A stretch of 64,000 nucleotides of DNA, taken from positions 186,001-250,000 of the forward strand of contig SNVD02013915.1 in the NCBI GenBank assembly GCA_013180625.2. Direction: 5' to 3'. The translations under genes and the position numbers were made by a program. Shown here piece after piece: positions 48,806 through 60,849 of this stretch. Each line of letters begins with the position of its first letter. Position 1 is the stretch's first letter. Under the pieces are notes generated by a model. It was not told the DNA's origin. It did not search any database and saw only the letters and a program-made list of their open reading frames with translations. The DNA is from Boswellia sacra. Taxonomy: Eukaryota; Streptophyta; Magnoliopsida; Sapindales; Burseraceae.

Positions 48806-49687
48806 TGAAAGTTTTTGTAGTATGGTAGTTACAAATAATATAATTGAAAACAGTACGCAAATCGAACAAGATTTTTACGTGGTTCGGTTATAACCAACCT
48901 ACATCCATGAACAACAAGAGTTGCAATCCACTATGTTGTATGTGTTTACACTTGACTTAGGATTCTTTATAGTGATAGACACCTGTTCACTCACTAACCT
49001 AATCTATGTAAATTTAATCAACCTCAATCACAACTACAGTCCTTCACACACTCTTCTTATGCTGCTCTTTTTCTGTTGTGACTATCTTAACTAAACACAG
49101 TTAAGAATAACATAACACTCATAACTGGTACAGACACATATGATTACTTGACTCCCTTAAGCTCACATGATCTATAACAATTAATCAAAGCCCAAAGCTT
49201 TACACAAGACATAAAAAACAAATAAAAGACGCACTCAAACTTACTCTTGCTTGCTCTCTCTTAATTTGCCTTGAATGCATTGAATGTCTTACTCCAAAAG
49301 CTAGGAAGATAGCTTTATGTAATATTTGATATCAATTTCAATCCTTATCATGGTCATGTAGAATCTCAATAAAACTTACAAGAAAAGTTTAAATAATAAT
49401 TAAATATTATAAGAAGTGATAATATACTCTCTTAAGTAAACTAGAATACTTAAATAATATCATAATTTAATAAGAGATGATTAATGCAAATATAAAAACT
49501 TTCTATTCAACTAGAATACTAAATCTAAACTTATCCTATTCTAGTTATAATTCTCCTAATACAAAATATCTATATAAAACAAATGAGATTAACAAAATAT
49601 CCACATTTAATATTTTTATCATATGATGATAAATTAAATTATTCATGTGCGATGCACATGCTATACGTGCCACATGTGAAACCAACA
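48806..49687 (-). repeat. 5' LTR of the 45016-49687 element
   Basis: Pairs with 45016-45900. It has TG...CA-type ends in element orientation (TGTTGG...TTTCA). Confidence 0.88.
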
Positions 49688-51174
49688 ATATTAATTTTGT
49701 TTTTGTTGATACTTTATTTATAAAAATGTGATTATTTGAAAATCTTAACAGAAGAAGATAAATTAATTTGAAAATTGAACAAAAGATATATAATTATGAG
49801 AAATAATAATATTATATTCTCTAAAGCCAATCCTTGAACCCGCTAGCTAGCTAGTATCACAAAATACATGAGTGACTATTTATGGGAAAAAAAAGTTGAT
49901 ATTAAACCATAGTAATCAACATACCTGACCTTTTGGATATTGCTGCATCTATAAAAGACATGTAGATTAAATTTTAATTAATTAGGATAATAATATGATA
50001 AATTCCTTCATAAATTATCATCAAAACAACTTGTCATATATCCATTGTTATAAAAGCGATCGAGTGTAAAGAGGATCAACTTAATTTCTTTATTGAAAAA
50101 CCTACTTCAATTTCTAATTAAATTCGAGTGGATACAAATTTGTGAAAGTAGGATTTAATAATTAAATAAAAAGATCATATATCTATCTATGAACCCACAT
50201 ATATTTTCTGCAATTCTTGAAGATGGTGGGCCATTAATTTTGGACCGTTCATATATGCGGTTCACATTTCAAATACGTTTAGATATTTTATGTGAATGTG
50301 AATTGTGAAGCTTACGAAGCACTTGGTATAAAGTTAACGAGGACGTTACTTTCAAGGAAAAGAACTGCAACTTCTATTTGGGTACAAGAGAGTAGAATAT
50401 GCGATACGTTCAATGGGATATCAAATTATTAGATTTTTTTTCTCTAATTAATATTTATAAAAATCTAATAGTTACTGTTGCTATATTATTAGTATACACG
50501 TGGATGGAGATAATATTTACTTTGAAACAAGTTGAATTATTATTCCTTATAAGTTGAAGCTTATGTAATTCATCTAGATTGATGTAATATTTTAATTTAT
50601 TATTTTTTTTATTTTTTGTTGAATTTTTTACTTGTTTATTTACTTTGTGACACTCCATGTTACATGAGTTTATTTGTGTAAAGGATTTGTATGAATAAAT
50701 TATTTTTTCTTATCATGAATAAATTAATAATTTGGAAAAGTAGTTCGAATAAACTAAATGCGTTAATTTTATTACACGACTTTATATTCTCTATTGTCTT
50801 ACCCAAGCATAACATCATCATCACTGGTAAGAGAATTGAATCATTTAGGCATTTTTATCTTTTTATCGAGAATATTAATGACGATCAGGCACGCATGAAT
50901 ATGCTCAGAAAGATAACCCATAACACTAGTAAAAATTTTTATTTGCGAATCAGATACTACTGTAACTTCCAAGTGCCCTCCGAGTCACATATTCCATTCT
51001 TTTCAACTACCTCCGTCCCCTTATCACAGTTTCGATTCTAATTCCTTTGTCACAGTTGCACAACTATACAATAAATAGAGATGTTCAGAATTGGAGACTG
51101 CATAGTTGAGCCATTCAGGGAAATATTTTCTTCTCTAGCTTTTGCAAGATTTGTTTTATTGAAGCCAATTAATT
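49688..51174. other. Intergenic DNA upstream of small gene copy 2
   Basis: AT-rich; the open frame 50691-51041 has no recognisable domain. A weak TATA-like stretch ATACAATAAATAG at about 51066-51078 lies about 100 bases before the ATG of copy 2, the same spacing as in copy 1, and is its likely promoter. Confidence 0.5.
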
Positions 51175-51604
51175 ATGGCATCACTGAAGGCTGAGAAACC
51201 TGCTGTTGGCACCCAACTCTTTGGGCAGTCCAAGAAGGAACCTGCCAAGGCTAGTGACGGTCCATCCAAGCCTGCAACTTCCAAGCCAGCCGCCAAGAAA
51301 GCTACTCAAAAGCCTCAGGAACCTAAGAAGAAGGTATATACTATCTTGTAATTATTGTTACATATATCACGACAAATTTTTTATAATCGATCCCAGCTGA
51401 ATACCGTATATGGACAACATAATTTTCATTTTAATTCTATAAAAAGCTATTGAAAGATGCATAATCAATATTGGAACTGTTTCGAGGCCAATTTACTCAT
51501 GCATATATCGACGAATAATATCTGATTACACATGATTTGTTTTCTAACGACCAAACTTTTGGCACTCGTAGGGAAAAGGAGGCAAACCAGCCGCGAAGCA
51601 CTGA
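51175..51604 (+). CDS. Small Lys/Pro/Ala-rich basic protein, copy 2 (unknown function)
   Basis: Two exons, 51175-51333 and 51572-51604, GT-AG intron; 63 aa. Begins MASLKAEKPAVGTQ, then SKKEPAKAS, SKPATSKPAAKKATQKPQ and EPKKK at the exon end; exon 2 encodes GKGGKPAAKH. It aligns with the protein at 43496-44015 almost residue for residue, with an identical intron position after the EPK-basic run. The pair is therefore a local duplication. No domain is recognised; the composition suggests a disordered, basic, possibly nuclear protein. Confidence 0.78.
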
Positions 51605-52135
51605 TAGATGGCGTGCCAATATGACAAAAGAATTTAATTAAATCGAGATGAATTACTAATCGTCTTTTAAGTAATATACGTTGAATGTTTCAAATCCATC
51701 TATGTAAGTCATCAGCTTGCTAGCCAGGCTTGCCTTAATGAAATAATTGGTTTTGTGAACAGGCTTATTCGATTCAAACGGACAATCTGTCATATATTCA
51801 CAGTCTATATGTACTTATGTGCGTACCAGTCCCTTTGTGTTTTACGTAATTCGCTGCTTGCTCGTATAACAAAAGCTAAACAAATTAGAGATCTTTTTAT
51901 TATGGCATCTCTAAAGGAAGATATAAAGTTGGTCGAAATGAATTTTTTTCTTTGTAGTCAACAAGTATTGCATGACCGAATAATTCTAGGACGGGCACCC
52001 TGCAGGGACGGACCTTTTCAGTAGATGACTCCTGGGCTGTCGGAGGGGTACTTCTTTGGAAAAAGAACTTGAATAACTTCGTTTTTCTGAATCATTTTCT
52101 ATCACGAAAGCTATCTCATTCACAACCCCGGCGTA
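51605..52135. other. 3' flank of small gene copy 2
   Basis: Likely 3' UTR followed by unremarkable sequence up to the copia insertion. The open frame 51755-52024 has no recognisable content. Confidence 0.5.
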
Positions 52136-52140
52136 TTTCA

Positions 52141-52705
52141 TGTTGAGTGATGTTGGCTCATATGCATAAAGTGAGAAGGATCCCACATTAGCTAAGGAGA
52201 AAAACATGGGTTTGTTGTAGGCTTATAAAAGAAGCCTTATGGGAAATGATTATGTGTCCCATTTGAAATATCATTCCACCCCATATATTTGTAAGGTCTC
52301 ACTAATAAGACCTCATAGTTTAAGGGCCTTGCATTAAGGACCTTAAAGTTTGTAATATTTGTTTTTCCCCCTTTGTTTTGGGTATTTGTAGTATTGCCCA
52401 ATTGTTCGGGTAATTACAGTTTGGTCCAACTATTCGGGTAATTGCAGTTTGGCCCAATAGTTGTGGAATTTGTATTGTGGCCCAAAAGTTTGTAATTCTC
52501 TTTGAAGATAGTGGAAAGTTTCTTCAGCGGCGCCCGAGGACGTAGGTATTTATACCGAACCTCGTTAAATCTTGGTATTCTTTCTATTTCTGCATTGTTG
52601 GTTTATTGGTTGCCTCTTTAGTTACTATTATATTCAATTATCTAGCATAGTTTGTGTTGTGCATTTTGGTTGTTCTGTTGGTTATCGCTTCCGCTGTGCA
52701 TAACA
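52141..52705 (+). repeat. 5' LTR of the 52141-58949 element
   Basis: TGTTGAGTGATG...GTGCATAACA. Contains GCTTATAAAAGAAG (about 52221-52234), a good TATA-box candidate for the element's own transcription. Confidence 0.95.
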
Positions 52706-52708
52706 ATT

Positions 52709-52721
52709 GGTATCAGAGCCG
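52709..52721 (+). other. Primer-binding site
   Basis: TGGTATCAGAGCC, an exact initiator-Met tRNA primer core a few bases after the 5' LTR. Confidence 0.9.
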
Positions 52722-52870
52722 AAGGTTTTGGGTAGTTAGTGACTATTTCATTGAAGCACTTACTACTGTTCTGGGCTGTTGATTTTGGATTGCTAGTTAT
52801 TGAATATAATAGTTTGTTGGAGCTTGGTTATTGGTGATTTGTATATCGAGCTTATTTGTGAGAGGTAGTA

Positions 52871-55800
52871 ATGGCTTCATCGTCAACTGTACCTGAGAAG
52901 ATAGTGATTGTGACAAATGCAAAAATAGATGTTGAAAAATTTGATGGCCGAAATAATTTCGGCTTATGGCAGAGTGAGGTGTTGGACGGGTTGTATCAGC
53001 AAGATTTGGATATTGTTCTGGAAGAAACAAAACCAGAAGATATCAGTACAAGAGATTGGGATAGGCTGAATATAAAAGCCTGTGGGTTGATTCGCTCTTG
53101 CTTGTGTAGAGAACAAAAGTATCCGTTCACTAAGGAGACACCTACAAGCAAACTGTGGAAGGCGCTGGAGAACAAATATATGAAGAAAAGTAATGAGAAT
53201 CGGCTGTATCTATTGAAGAGATTGTTCCGTCTCCAGTTGAAACCAGGTACGAGCATCAGTTCTCATATTGATGAGTTTAATAAGTTAATTGCTGATTTGT
53301 TAAACTTAGATGAAACCTTCAAATATGAAATTAAGGCTATGCTATTGATTGGCTCACTTCCGGATGAATTAGATCATTTGTGCATTACTCTTATCCATGG
53401 GAAAGATAAACTGTCTTTTGAAGAAGTCTGTTCTGCTTTGTTGAATTATGAAATTCGTAAGAAAGATCAAAGGGAACATAGGGATGAGTCAGTAGATGCA
53501 TTGACAGTGAGAGGGCGTAGTCATAGTAGGAAACCAGGAAAAAGGGGAAAATCTTTGTCGAGGGGTAGATTAGGAAAAGATGAGTGTGCCTTTTGTCGTG
53601 AGAAAGGGCATTGGAAGAAAGATTGTCCTAAGTTGAAAAAGAAAGATAAGGGCAAGACTGTTTCTGATGCATGTGTTGTTGAGCGTGAAGATGATAGTGA
53701 GTCAGATATATGTCTAGCTGGTCACCCATCCACTTCTGGTTCTGATGAGTGGATTATGGATTCGGGTTGTACTTATCATATGTCTCCACATCGGGATTGG
53801 TTCTTTCAGTTTGAGGAGCTTAATTGTGGAGTTGTGTATATGGGCAATGATGATATTTGCCATACTACTGGGATAGGTTCGATCCGTTTGAGGAATCATG
53901 ATGGACTGACTAGAGTTTTGACAGATGTTCGGTATGTACCGAAGTTGAAGAAGAATCTCATCTCTTTGGGAGCCTTAGAATATAAAGGCTGTGGTATATC
54001 TATTCGAGATGGTATTCTGAGGGTCACTTCAGGCGCTCTTGTGGTATTGAAAGGCACTAGGAGGAACAACTTGTATTAATATAATGGTAGTACGGTTATT
54101 GGATCAGCTGCTATGGTTTCTGATAATGATACAGATTCAGAGATCACGAGACTATGGCATATGCGTTTGGGACATGCAGGTGAGAAAGCCTTATTCAGTT
54201 TGGTGAAGCGAGGCTTATTGAAAGGTGCAAAGACTTGCAAGCTGGATTTCTATGAGCATTCTGTTCTGGGAAAGCAGAAGAGAGTGAAATTTGGCACCGC
54301 TATTCATAATACCAAGGGTATTCTTGATTATGTTTACTCAGATGTGTGGGGACCTACCAAAACCGCATCTATGGGAGGTAGACACTACTTTGTTACTTTT
54401 GTTGATGACTTTTCCAGAAGAACTTGGGTGTACTGTTTGAAATCAAAAGATGATGTACTTGGTGTTTTCCTTAAATGGAAAAAGATGATTGAGACACAAA
54501 CTGGCAAGAAAATCAAGTATCTCAGAACAGATAATGGTAGTGAGTATTGCAGTGATCAGTTTTTGAAATTGTGTCGTGATGAGGGTATTATACGTCATTT
54601 TACCGTTAGAGGTACACCGCAGCAGAATGAGGTGGCAGAACGCATGAACCGGACATTGCTAGAGAAAGTTCGGTGTATGTTGTCCAATGCTGGGTTGGGC
54701 AAGGAATTTTGGGCTGAGGCTGTGACTTATGTGTGTCATCTCATTAATCGTCTACCTTCAGCTGCTATTGGTGATAGAACTCCATTAGAGGTATGGTCTG
54801 GACAATCTGTTTCTGATTATGATTCTTTACATGTTTTTGGTTCTCCTGCATATTATCATGTGAAAGAATCTAAACTGGATCCTATAGCCAAGAAAGCGAT
54901 TTTCTTGGGATTTGCTTCAGGAGTAAAAGGATATCGTCTTTGGTGTCCTAATTCGAGGAAGATTATATCCAGCAGAGATGTGACATTTGATGAGGCTTCA
55001 ATGTTGAAAAAATCAGAAAACCAGACAAAGGTGAATGGTACTCCACAGCAGGTGGAGCATACTCAGCAGCAGGTGGAGTTTGAAACGACGACATTGAACC
55101 TAGTTAGATCTGTTGAGACAGATGATGGTACTCCTGTGACAGAGGGAGATTTGGGAGATGATGGAGAAGGTTCTACTCAGGAACCTCTACAGCAACAAGA
55201 ATCTATTGCAGTTAATAGGCCAAGACATGAGATTCGCAGACCTGCTCGATTTGCTGATATGGTGGCCTATGCACTTCCAATTGTAGATACTGATGTTCCT
55301 TCCACTTATATAGAGGCAGTCAGATGTTCTGAAGTTGATCAGTGGAAGACAGCTATGAGCAAAGAGATGCAATCTCTTCAGAAGAATGAAACTTGGGAGC
55401 TAGCTCAACTACCGAAGGGTAAAAAGGTAATTGGGTGCAAATGGTATATGCAAAGAAAGATGGATTTCCTGACAAGAATGACATCCGCTACAAGGCAAGG
55501 TTGGTGGCTAAAGGCTACGCTCAGAGGGAAGGAATTGACTACAATGAGGTATTTTCTCCAGTTGTGAAACATTCTTCCATTAGAATTTTGTTGGCCTTGG
55601 TAGCTCAGATGAATATGGAACTAGTTCAACTTGATGTAAAAACTGCATTTTTACATGGTGACTTGGAAGAGGAAATCTATATGACTCAGCCAGAGGGATT
55701 CAAAGTTGCTGGTAAGGAAAATTTGGTTTGTAAATTGAAAAGATCGCTTTATGGTTTGAAGCAATCTCCCAGACAGTGGTATAAGCGATTTGATCGATTT

Positions 55801-56606
55801 ATGATAGGTCAGAGGTACACAAGAAGCAAATTTGATAATTGTGTGTATTTTCGGAGGCTACGTGATGGTTCTTTCATTTATCTACTCTTGTATGTTGATG
55901 ATATGTTGATAGCTTCGACGAATGTCGAAGAAATTGCAAAGTTGAAGACTCAGTTGAATCGAGAGTTTGAGATGAAAGATTTGGGTGAAGCTAAGAAGAT
56001 TCTAGGTATGGAGATTAGCAGAGATAGAGGAAGAAGCAAGATTTGTTTGACTCAGAAGCAATATCTGAAGAAGGTATTACAGCGGTTTGGCATTACAGAG
56101 CAGTCAAAACCTGTAAGTATCCCACTTGCTCCTCATATGAAGCTCAGTACATCTTTATCTCCTAGTATAGATGAGGAACGAGAGTATATGTCTCGAGTTC
56201 CGTATGCTAATGCAGTTGGTAGCCTGATGTATGCTATGGTGTGTACAAGACCCGACATTTCACATGCAGTTGGAGTTGTGAGCAGGTATATGCATGATCC
56301 TGGTAAAGGACATTAGCAAGCAGTGAAATGGATTCCACGGTATTTGTTGAAAACCGTAGATGTTGGCTTAGTCTTTGAGAGGGATGATACATGTGGTCAG
56401 TATGCTATTGGTTATGTTGATTTAGATTATGCTGGTGATTTGGATAAACGTCGGTCGACAACCGATTATGTGTTTACTCTTGCAAGAGCACCAGTGAGTT
56501 GGAAGTCTACTTTATAGTCTACAGTGGCTTTGTCTACTACGGAGGCAGAGTATATGGCTATGACAGAGGCTGTGAAGGAAGCTATTTGGTTACAGGGATT
56601 GCTGGA
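52871..56606 (+). pseudogene. Copia gag-pol polyprotein, 5' part up to nested insertion
   Basis: The ATG at 52871 opens a 402-codon frame. Gag (VEKFDGRNNFGLWQSEV...), an intact zinc knuckle CAFCREKGHWKKDC, and protease MDSGCTYHMS. A TAA at 54077 separates it from the pre-integrase/integrase frame: LWHMRLGHAG, YVYSDVWGP, FVDDFSRRTWVY, YLRTDNGSEY, QQNEVAERMNRTL, and GFASGVKGYRLW. One missing base near 55443 (in KW-VYAKKDG) shifts the frame into RT: LDVKTAFLHGDLEEEIYM, SLYGLKQSPRQWYKRF, YVDDMLIAS. TAG stops at 56314 and 56515 break the RT/RNase H part, which reaches STTEAEYMAMTEAVKEAIW before the solo LTR. Otherwise unusually well preserved. Confidence 0.93.
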
Positions 56607-58016
56607 TGATAAGTGTCTATTTATATATCATTTTCATATCAATTCATCCATGTTTCTTTGCTATATTCCTTGGTATTTTTATGTTTTTGTGTGGTTTTTA
56701 TGTTTGTAGGAGTTTTGGAGCAACTTGCACAAAAATGGAGTAAAACCCTTCATTTTCACCTCTGCTAGTCAACCATCTTCTCGGATTTAATTGTATTGAT
56801 ATACAATGAACCCGATGACATATCATATACCGTTGAAAGCTCTCGAAGTCTACTTTTTGGAGAAATTTACGGTTTATGAATCCATTCAGTGTACCGAAAG
56901 TTGTAATCAAAACAGTGTGAGAAGTGTAGAAATGTAATTCCACACATCACTGTAGCATGTATAATACGGGACACTGTAGCACGTTACTGTAGCAGAGTAT
57001 TTAAACACATTTTAGGGTTTTATTTTCATAACTTGAAGAGGGGAGAACGTGGTGGAGGCTGAGCTCTGGAATTCTTTCACTCTTGGAGTTCTTAAAGGAG
57101 AAAGGAAGCTTGGAAAGAGGAAGAACTACAATCCAAAGAGAATTACATCAAATTTGCTAAGTTTTTCCCTTCCCTTTCATTTTCTGGAATGTCTCCATGT
57201 TGTATTGTATTTACCACGTTCTTAAACATGTGTAACTGAATCTGAATTGGTTGAGGGTGATTTCAAAGCCCCTGATATGGTTTTTGTAAGTTGATTGTGT
57301 AAGGAATTGTTATCCAATTCTCTAATTGAAGTTGCTTGTATTCTCCCATATTTAATGCTTATGATTGCTTGCTGATTGTATTTGAGTGGCCAACTGAATA
57401 TAATCTGGTTGTGATTTATTGCTAGACTAGAAATCTTGATCCGTAATTGTCTTGAATTTCTAATCATTAGTAGCAAAATTGTGATCAGAGATTACAATTG
57501 GAGAATATAACCTAAGTTAAATAATCCGAGCTTGTGTGTTTATTGCTTAGATCAACCTATCTTTCTTATCATAATGCATCCATTGAATTAAACTCAGAGA
57601 GCTTGTTCTAGGTTGTTTAATGGATAGAGATTAAATAAAGAGCTTGTTTTATTTAACAACAAAGTAAGGAAAGATTGGGGTAATAGAGCTTGTTATTATC
57701 TACGGTTGATAACTTCAATGCTGTAATTAGATGACAATTCTACAATTAATTCGCAAATCCATATCTTGTGGTAGAGAAGGATCCCTTAACCAGCTTTCTC
57801 CCATTGATTTTTTCATTCAAATTTACTTTCTGTTTTGTTATTCTTTACTTGCATTCTTATTTCATTTAGTAAATCATTCAACAAAAATCCCCCCTGTTTA
57901 GTTTATTGTTGCTGGAAATAACAAATTCAATTAGAATCAATCCTCGTGGGAACGATATCTTACTTATCACTTTATTACTTGTGCGACTAGTATACTTGCT
58001 AGTTTCGAACGCATCA
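56607..58016. mobile_element. Solo LTR, probably Ty3/gypsy, nested in copia RNase H
   Basis: 1410 bp starting TGATAAGTGTCTATTT and ending GAACGCATCA, flanked by an exact 5-bp duplication CTGGA (56602-56606 and 58017-58021). Removing it and one CTGGA restores the copia RNase H reading GLLDELGIGQKK, proving the insertion point. The start and the TCCTCGTGGGAACGATATC...ACTTGTGCGACTAG end are familiar from plant Athila/Tat-type gypsy LTRs (recalled, not searched). No coding region. Orientation is likely + because the TCCTCGTGGGAACGAT end lies on the right. Confidence 0.88.
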
Positions 58017-58021
58017 CTGGA

Positions 58022-58283
58022 TGAATTGGGAATTGGGCAGAAGAAGATTACTCTTTATTCTGACAGTTAGAGTGCTATCCACTTAGCGAAGAATCCAGTG
58101 TTCCATGTTCGTACGAAGCATATTGATGTTCGGTATCATTTTGTGCGGGAGATTATTGATGAAGGGAGAATATTACTTCAGAAGATTGAGACTGCCGAGA
58201 ATCCCGCAGATATGTTGACTAAGATTGTGACAGCGATCAAGTTTAGTCATTGTTTGGACTTGATCAACATTGTACGAGTTTGA
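58022..58283 (+). pseudogene. Copia RNase H, 3' part after nested insertion
   Basis: Continues the polyprotein: LGIGQKKITLYSDS, a TAG at 58068-58070 replacing Gln in SDSQSAIHL, then KNPVFHVRTKHIDVRYHFVRE, KIETAENPADMLTKIV, ending with TGA at 58281-58283. Confidence 0.9.
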
Positions 58284-58370
58284 CCGCGCCATTGGGCACA
58301 TTTGGAGGCGTTGCAGTTGTGATAGAGAATATGAGAAAAAGAAAAGTCTTATGGTGGATTGGCATATTCG

Positions 58371-58384
58371 CCAAAGTGGAGATT
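58371..58384 (+). other. Polypurine tract
   Basis: GCCAAAGTGGAGATT-type purine-rich tract directly before the 3' LTR start TGTTGAG. Confidence 0.8.
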
Positions 58385-58949
58385 TGTTGAGTGATGTTGG
58401 CTCATATGCATAAAGTGGGAAGAATCCCACATTGGCTAAGGAGAAAAACATGGGTTTGTTGTAGGCTTACAAAAGAAGCCTTATGGAAAATGATTATGTG
58501 TCCCATTTGAAATATCATTCCACCCCCTATATTTGTAAGATCTCACTAATAAGACCTCATAGTTTAAGGGCCTTTCATTAAAGACCTTAAAGTTTGTAAT
58601 ATTTATTTTTTTCCCTTTGTTTTAGGTATTTGTAGTATTGCCCAATTGTTCGGGTAATTACAGTTTGGCCCAACTATTCGAGTAATTGCAGTTTAGCCTA
58701 ATAGTTGTGGAATTTGTATTGTGGCCCAAAAGTTTGTAATTCTCTTTGAAAATAGTGGAAAGTTTCTTCAGCGGCGCCCGAGGACGTAGGTATTTATACC
58801 GAACCTCGTTAAATCTTGATGTTCTTTCTATTTCTGCATTATTGGTTGATTGGTTACCTCTTTAGTTACTATTATATTCAATTATGTAGCATAGTTTGTG
58901 TTGTGCATTTTGGTTGTTCTGTTGGTTATCGCTTCCGCTGTGCATAACA
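58385..58949 (+). repeat. 3' LTR of the 52141-58949 element
   Basis: Same length as the 5' LTR, differing at about 24 positions by hand count. Followed by target copy TTTCA at 58950-58954. Confidence 0.95.
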
Positions 58950-58954
58950 TTTCA

Positions 58955-59946
58955 GAGTGCTATTCAGCCCTCATTTAACATCCTTATTAGCCCGAATCTC
59001 CAATTTTAAAAAGGATAAAAATGTAATAAAACATAAAGAGGCAGGCTCCAATAACCCGCAGCGGAGACTGGTAAGATTCAAGTCAACATTTTGTTCATTT
59101 GGGATTGATTGTATCATAGCCACTACACCAACTCATCGTCTATCAGTAATCAAGTTTCAACTTCCGTTAATCATTGAAAAATTTGTAATTCTTTTTTTCA
59201 TAGGGCAGAGTTGATTATTTGAAGCTTGAGAAAACAAAGAAAGAAAAATAAAATAATATAAGTTACATTATGGCAGCTGCAGGAAGGTTTCTTTTCATGA
59301 TAATGGCATATTGTAAACTATTTTCTTCCTCATTCAAAATTTTCATAAATAGATAACGTCTGTAAAATTGATAGATTCTTTACTTCTCCTTTTGTATGGA
59401 TGTTCAATAAATATTTAGTAAATTAATATATGCAAAAAAATCATAATGTTTCATAGATTGGCTTATTAAAATCTTTTAAGGGTGAGATTATTTGCCCATC
59501 GATAATTACTCTAAACACTCATCATTTTGAATAAAAATTTATTACTAAAATATCCATAAAGTAATTTACTAACATGTACCGTAACATAATTAAATAGAAT
59601 AAATTTACTCATGTATACCCTTGAAGCACACCCATCTTTATTTAAACCCTAACTGTTTTATTATTAGAAAATGTAATAGATCAGAAAGATACTGGAAGAC
59701 ATCGTTTAACATTTTTTTTAAAGCAGACTCGCCTATCCATATCTGGTACGTCTTTTTGGATGAGAAGAGTTCAACAACCAGACTTTCTTTGTTCTTTTCT
59801 TTTTTTATATTGATCTTATCTTAAAAAAAGGAAATAAAATAGTTGAGCAATAGAGGTTAGGGTCAAGCCAATCCGAAGAGCTGAAAAGAGGTTGAATTGA
59901 AATTTTTGAAGCTTGGGTGCCATCGTATTTCATCAAGATTATTATG

Positions 59947-60005
<59 letters not shown>

Positions 60006-60849
60006 TTGAGATTTTTTTTTTCAAAAGTGCAAGAAATATAAACACTTGGAGTTGATTCACACTCAACAATTTGTTATATCTTGAAAAAGTATGAAAGAAT
60101 TACAAGAGAGTATTGTCCAAAGGTTCAACAAGTAGGAAAAAAAATTTAGTACAAAAGGGAGACATAAGATCCTAATGTAATTTAAGCATTAATATTAGTT
60201 GTAACCATCGTAGTAGTGAATATATGCTTACTTGTTAGTTGTTGAATATGTTGCTGGACATAAAATGTCATGAAGATTGAAGTGGGGCCGAAAGAGTTGA
60301 AGTATTGGGGATAAACAAAGGGTGGAGGGAAGTAAGAAAGGGGGAAAAAGAAATAGTTAAGAAAAGAGATCTTTTAGTACTGACTCTTCTCATTGGCGTG
60401 TGTCACAAAGCTGGAGGAGGCCCTTTTGTAGACCATTTGCCACCCAACTCAGCCAATAATGGAAAGACAAATGTAACAAACGGAGATGGTTAATGTGTTG
60501 GGATATCTACCATGTACATAATATTTATAACACTCCCCTTTAGATATTCACTATAGTAGGATGATTACATATCAATACAATTACATTTGCCTTTGTTAAG
60601 GAAAAACCCATTGGTATAAAAACCTAAGAAAAGAAATACAATTACACAGTAAATCCTAATTGTTGCTAGACATGCTTATATTGCCTCATTAAAAACCTTC
60701 CAATAAATCCCGGAGTGAAAAACCTGGCTAAGGAAAAAAGATTATAGTACGCATAAATATCCAGAATGCTCTCCTTGACCATGGCGATAGAATAGTATTG
60801 TTAATTAATTTGGTTGCTTGTTGAGCCGTCGCATGCCAACGCCGTGTAC
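58955..60849. other. Gene-free intergenic DNA
   Basis: No recognisable gene. The frame at 60305-60493 starts with TTG and lacks any domain. From about 60510 to 60780 the sequence (ACACTCCCCTTTAGAT..., CCTCATTAAAAACCTT) resembles copia-derived non-coding sequence that usually lies beside the RNase H scrap described next, but no LTR pair is visible. Confidence 0.5.
59949..59999. repeat. (TC)25 microsatellite
   Basis: About 25 uninterrupted TC dinucleotides, then a short TG run. Confidence 0.95.

Larger units (their letters stand above)
45016..49687 (-). mobile_element. Internally deleted Sirevirus-like copia element (gag-only derivative)
   Basis: Minus strand. LTRs 48806-49687 (5') and 45016-45900 (3') align end to end: TGAAAGTTTTT on one side, CCAACA on the other, 882 and 885 bp. 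The primer site reads TGGTATCAAAGCGGGTAC on the minus strand at about 48784-48801, and the polypurine tract AAAGGGGGAGAT abuts the 3' LTR. Only 2.9 kb lies between them. Gag is present, then the first residues of protease, then directly the last part of RNase H; integrase and RT are missing, and no env-like frame is seen. No matching 5-bp target duplication (AAACT/ATATT). It separates the two small paralogous genes. Confidence 0.88.
52141..58949 (+). mobile_element. Ty1/copia LTR retrotransposon with exact TTTCA target duplication
   Basis: Plus strand. Two 565-bp LTRs, 52141-52705 and 58385-58949, flanked by an identical 5-bp duplication TTTCA (52136-52140 and 58950-58954). Primer site TGGTATCAGAGCC at 52709-52721; polypurine-rich CCAAAGTGGAGATT before the 3' LTR. 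My hand comparison counts 24 LTR differences (20 transitions, 4 transversions), about 4 percent, so it is younger than the other three. Gag-pol is one polyprotein broken by a few stops, one frameshift and a nested 1410-bp solo LTR. Most likely Tork-type (inference). Confidence 0.96.

Noticed and set aside
60305..60493. 62-codon basic frame
   Set aside because: Starts with TTG, not ATG, and has no recognisable motif or upstream gene structure.
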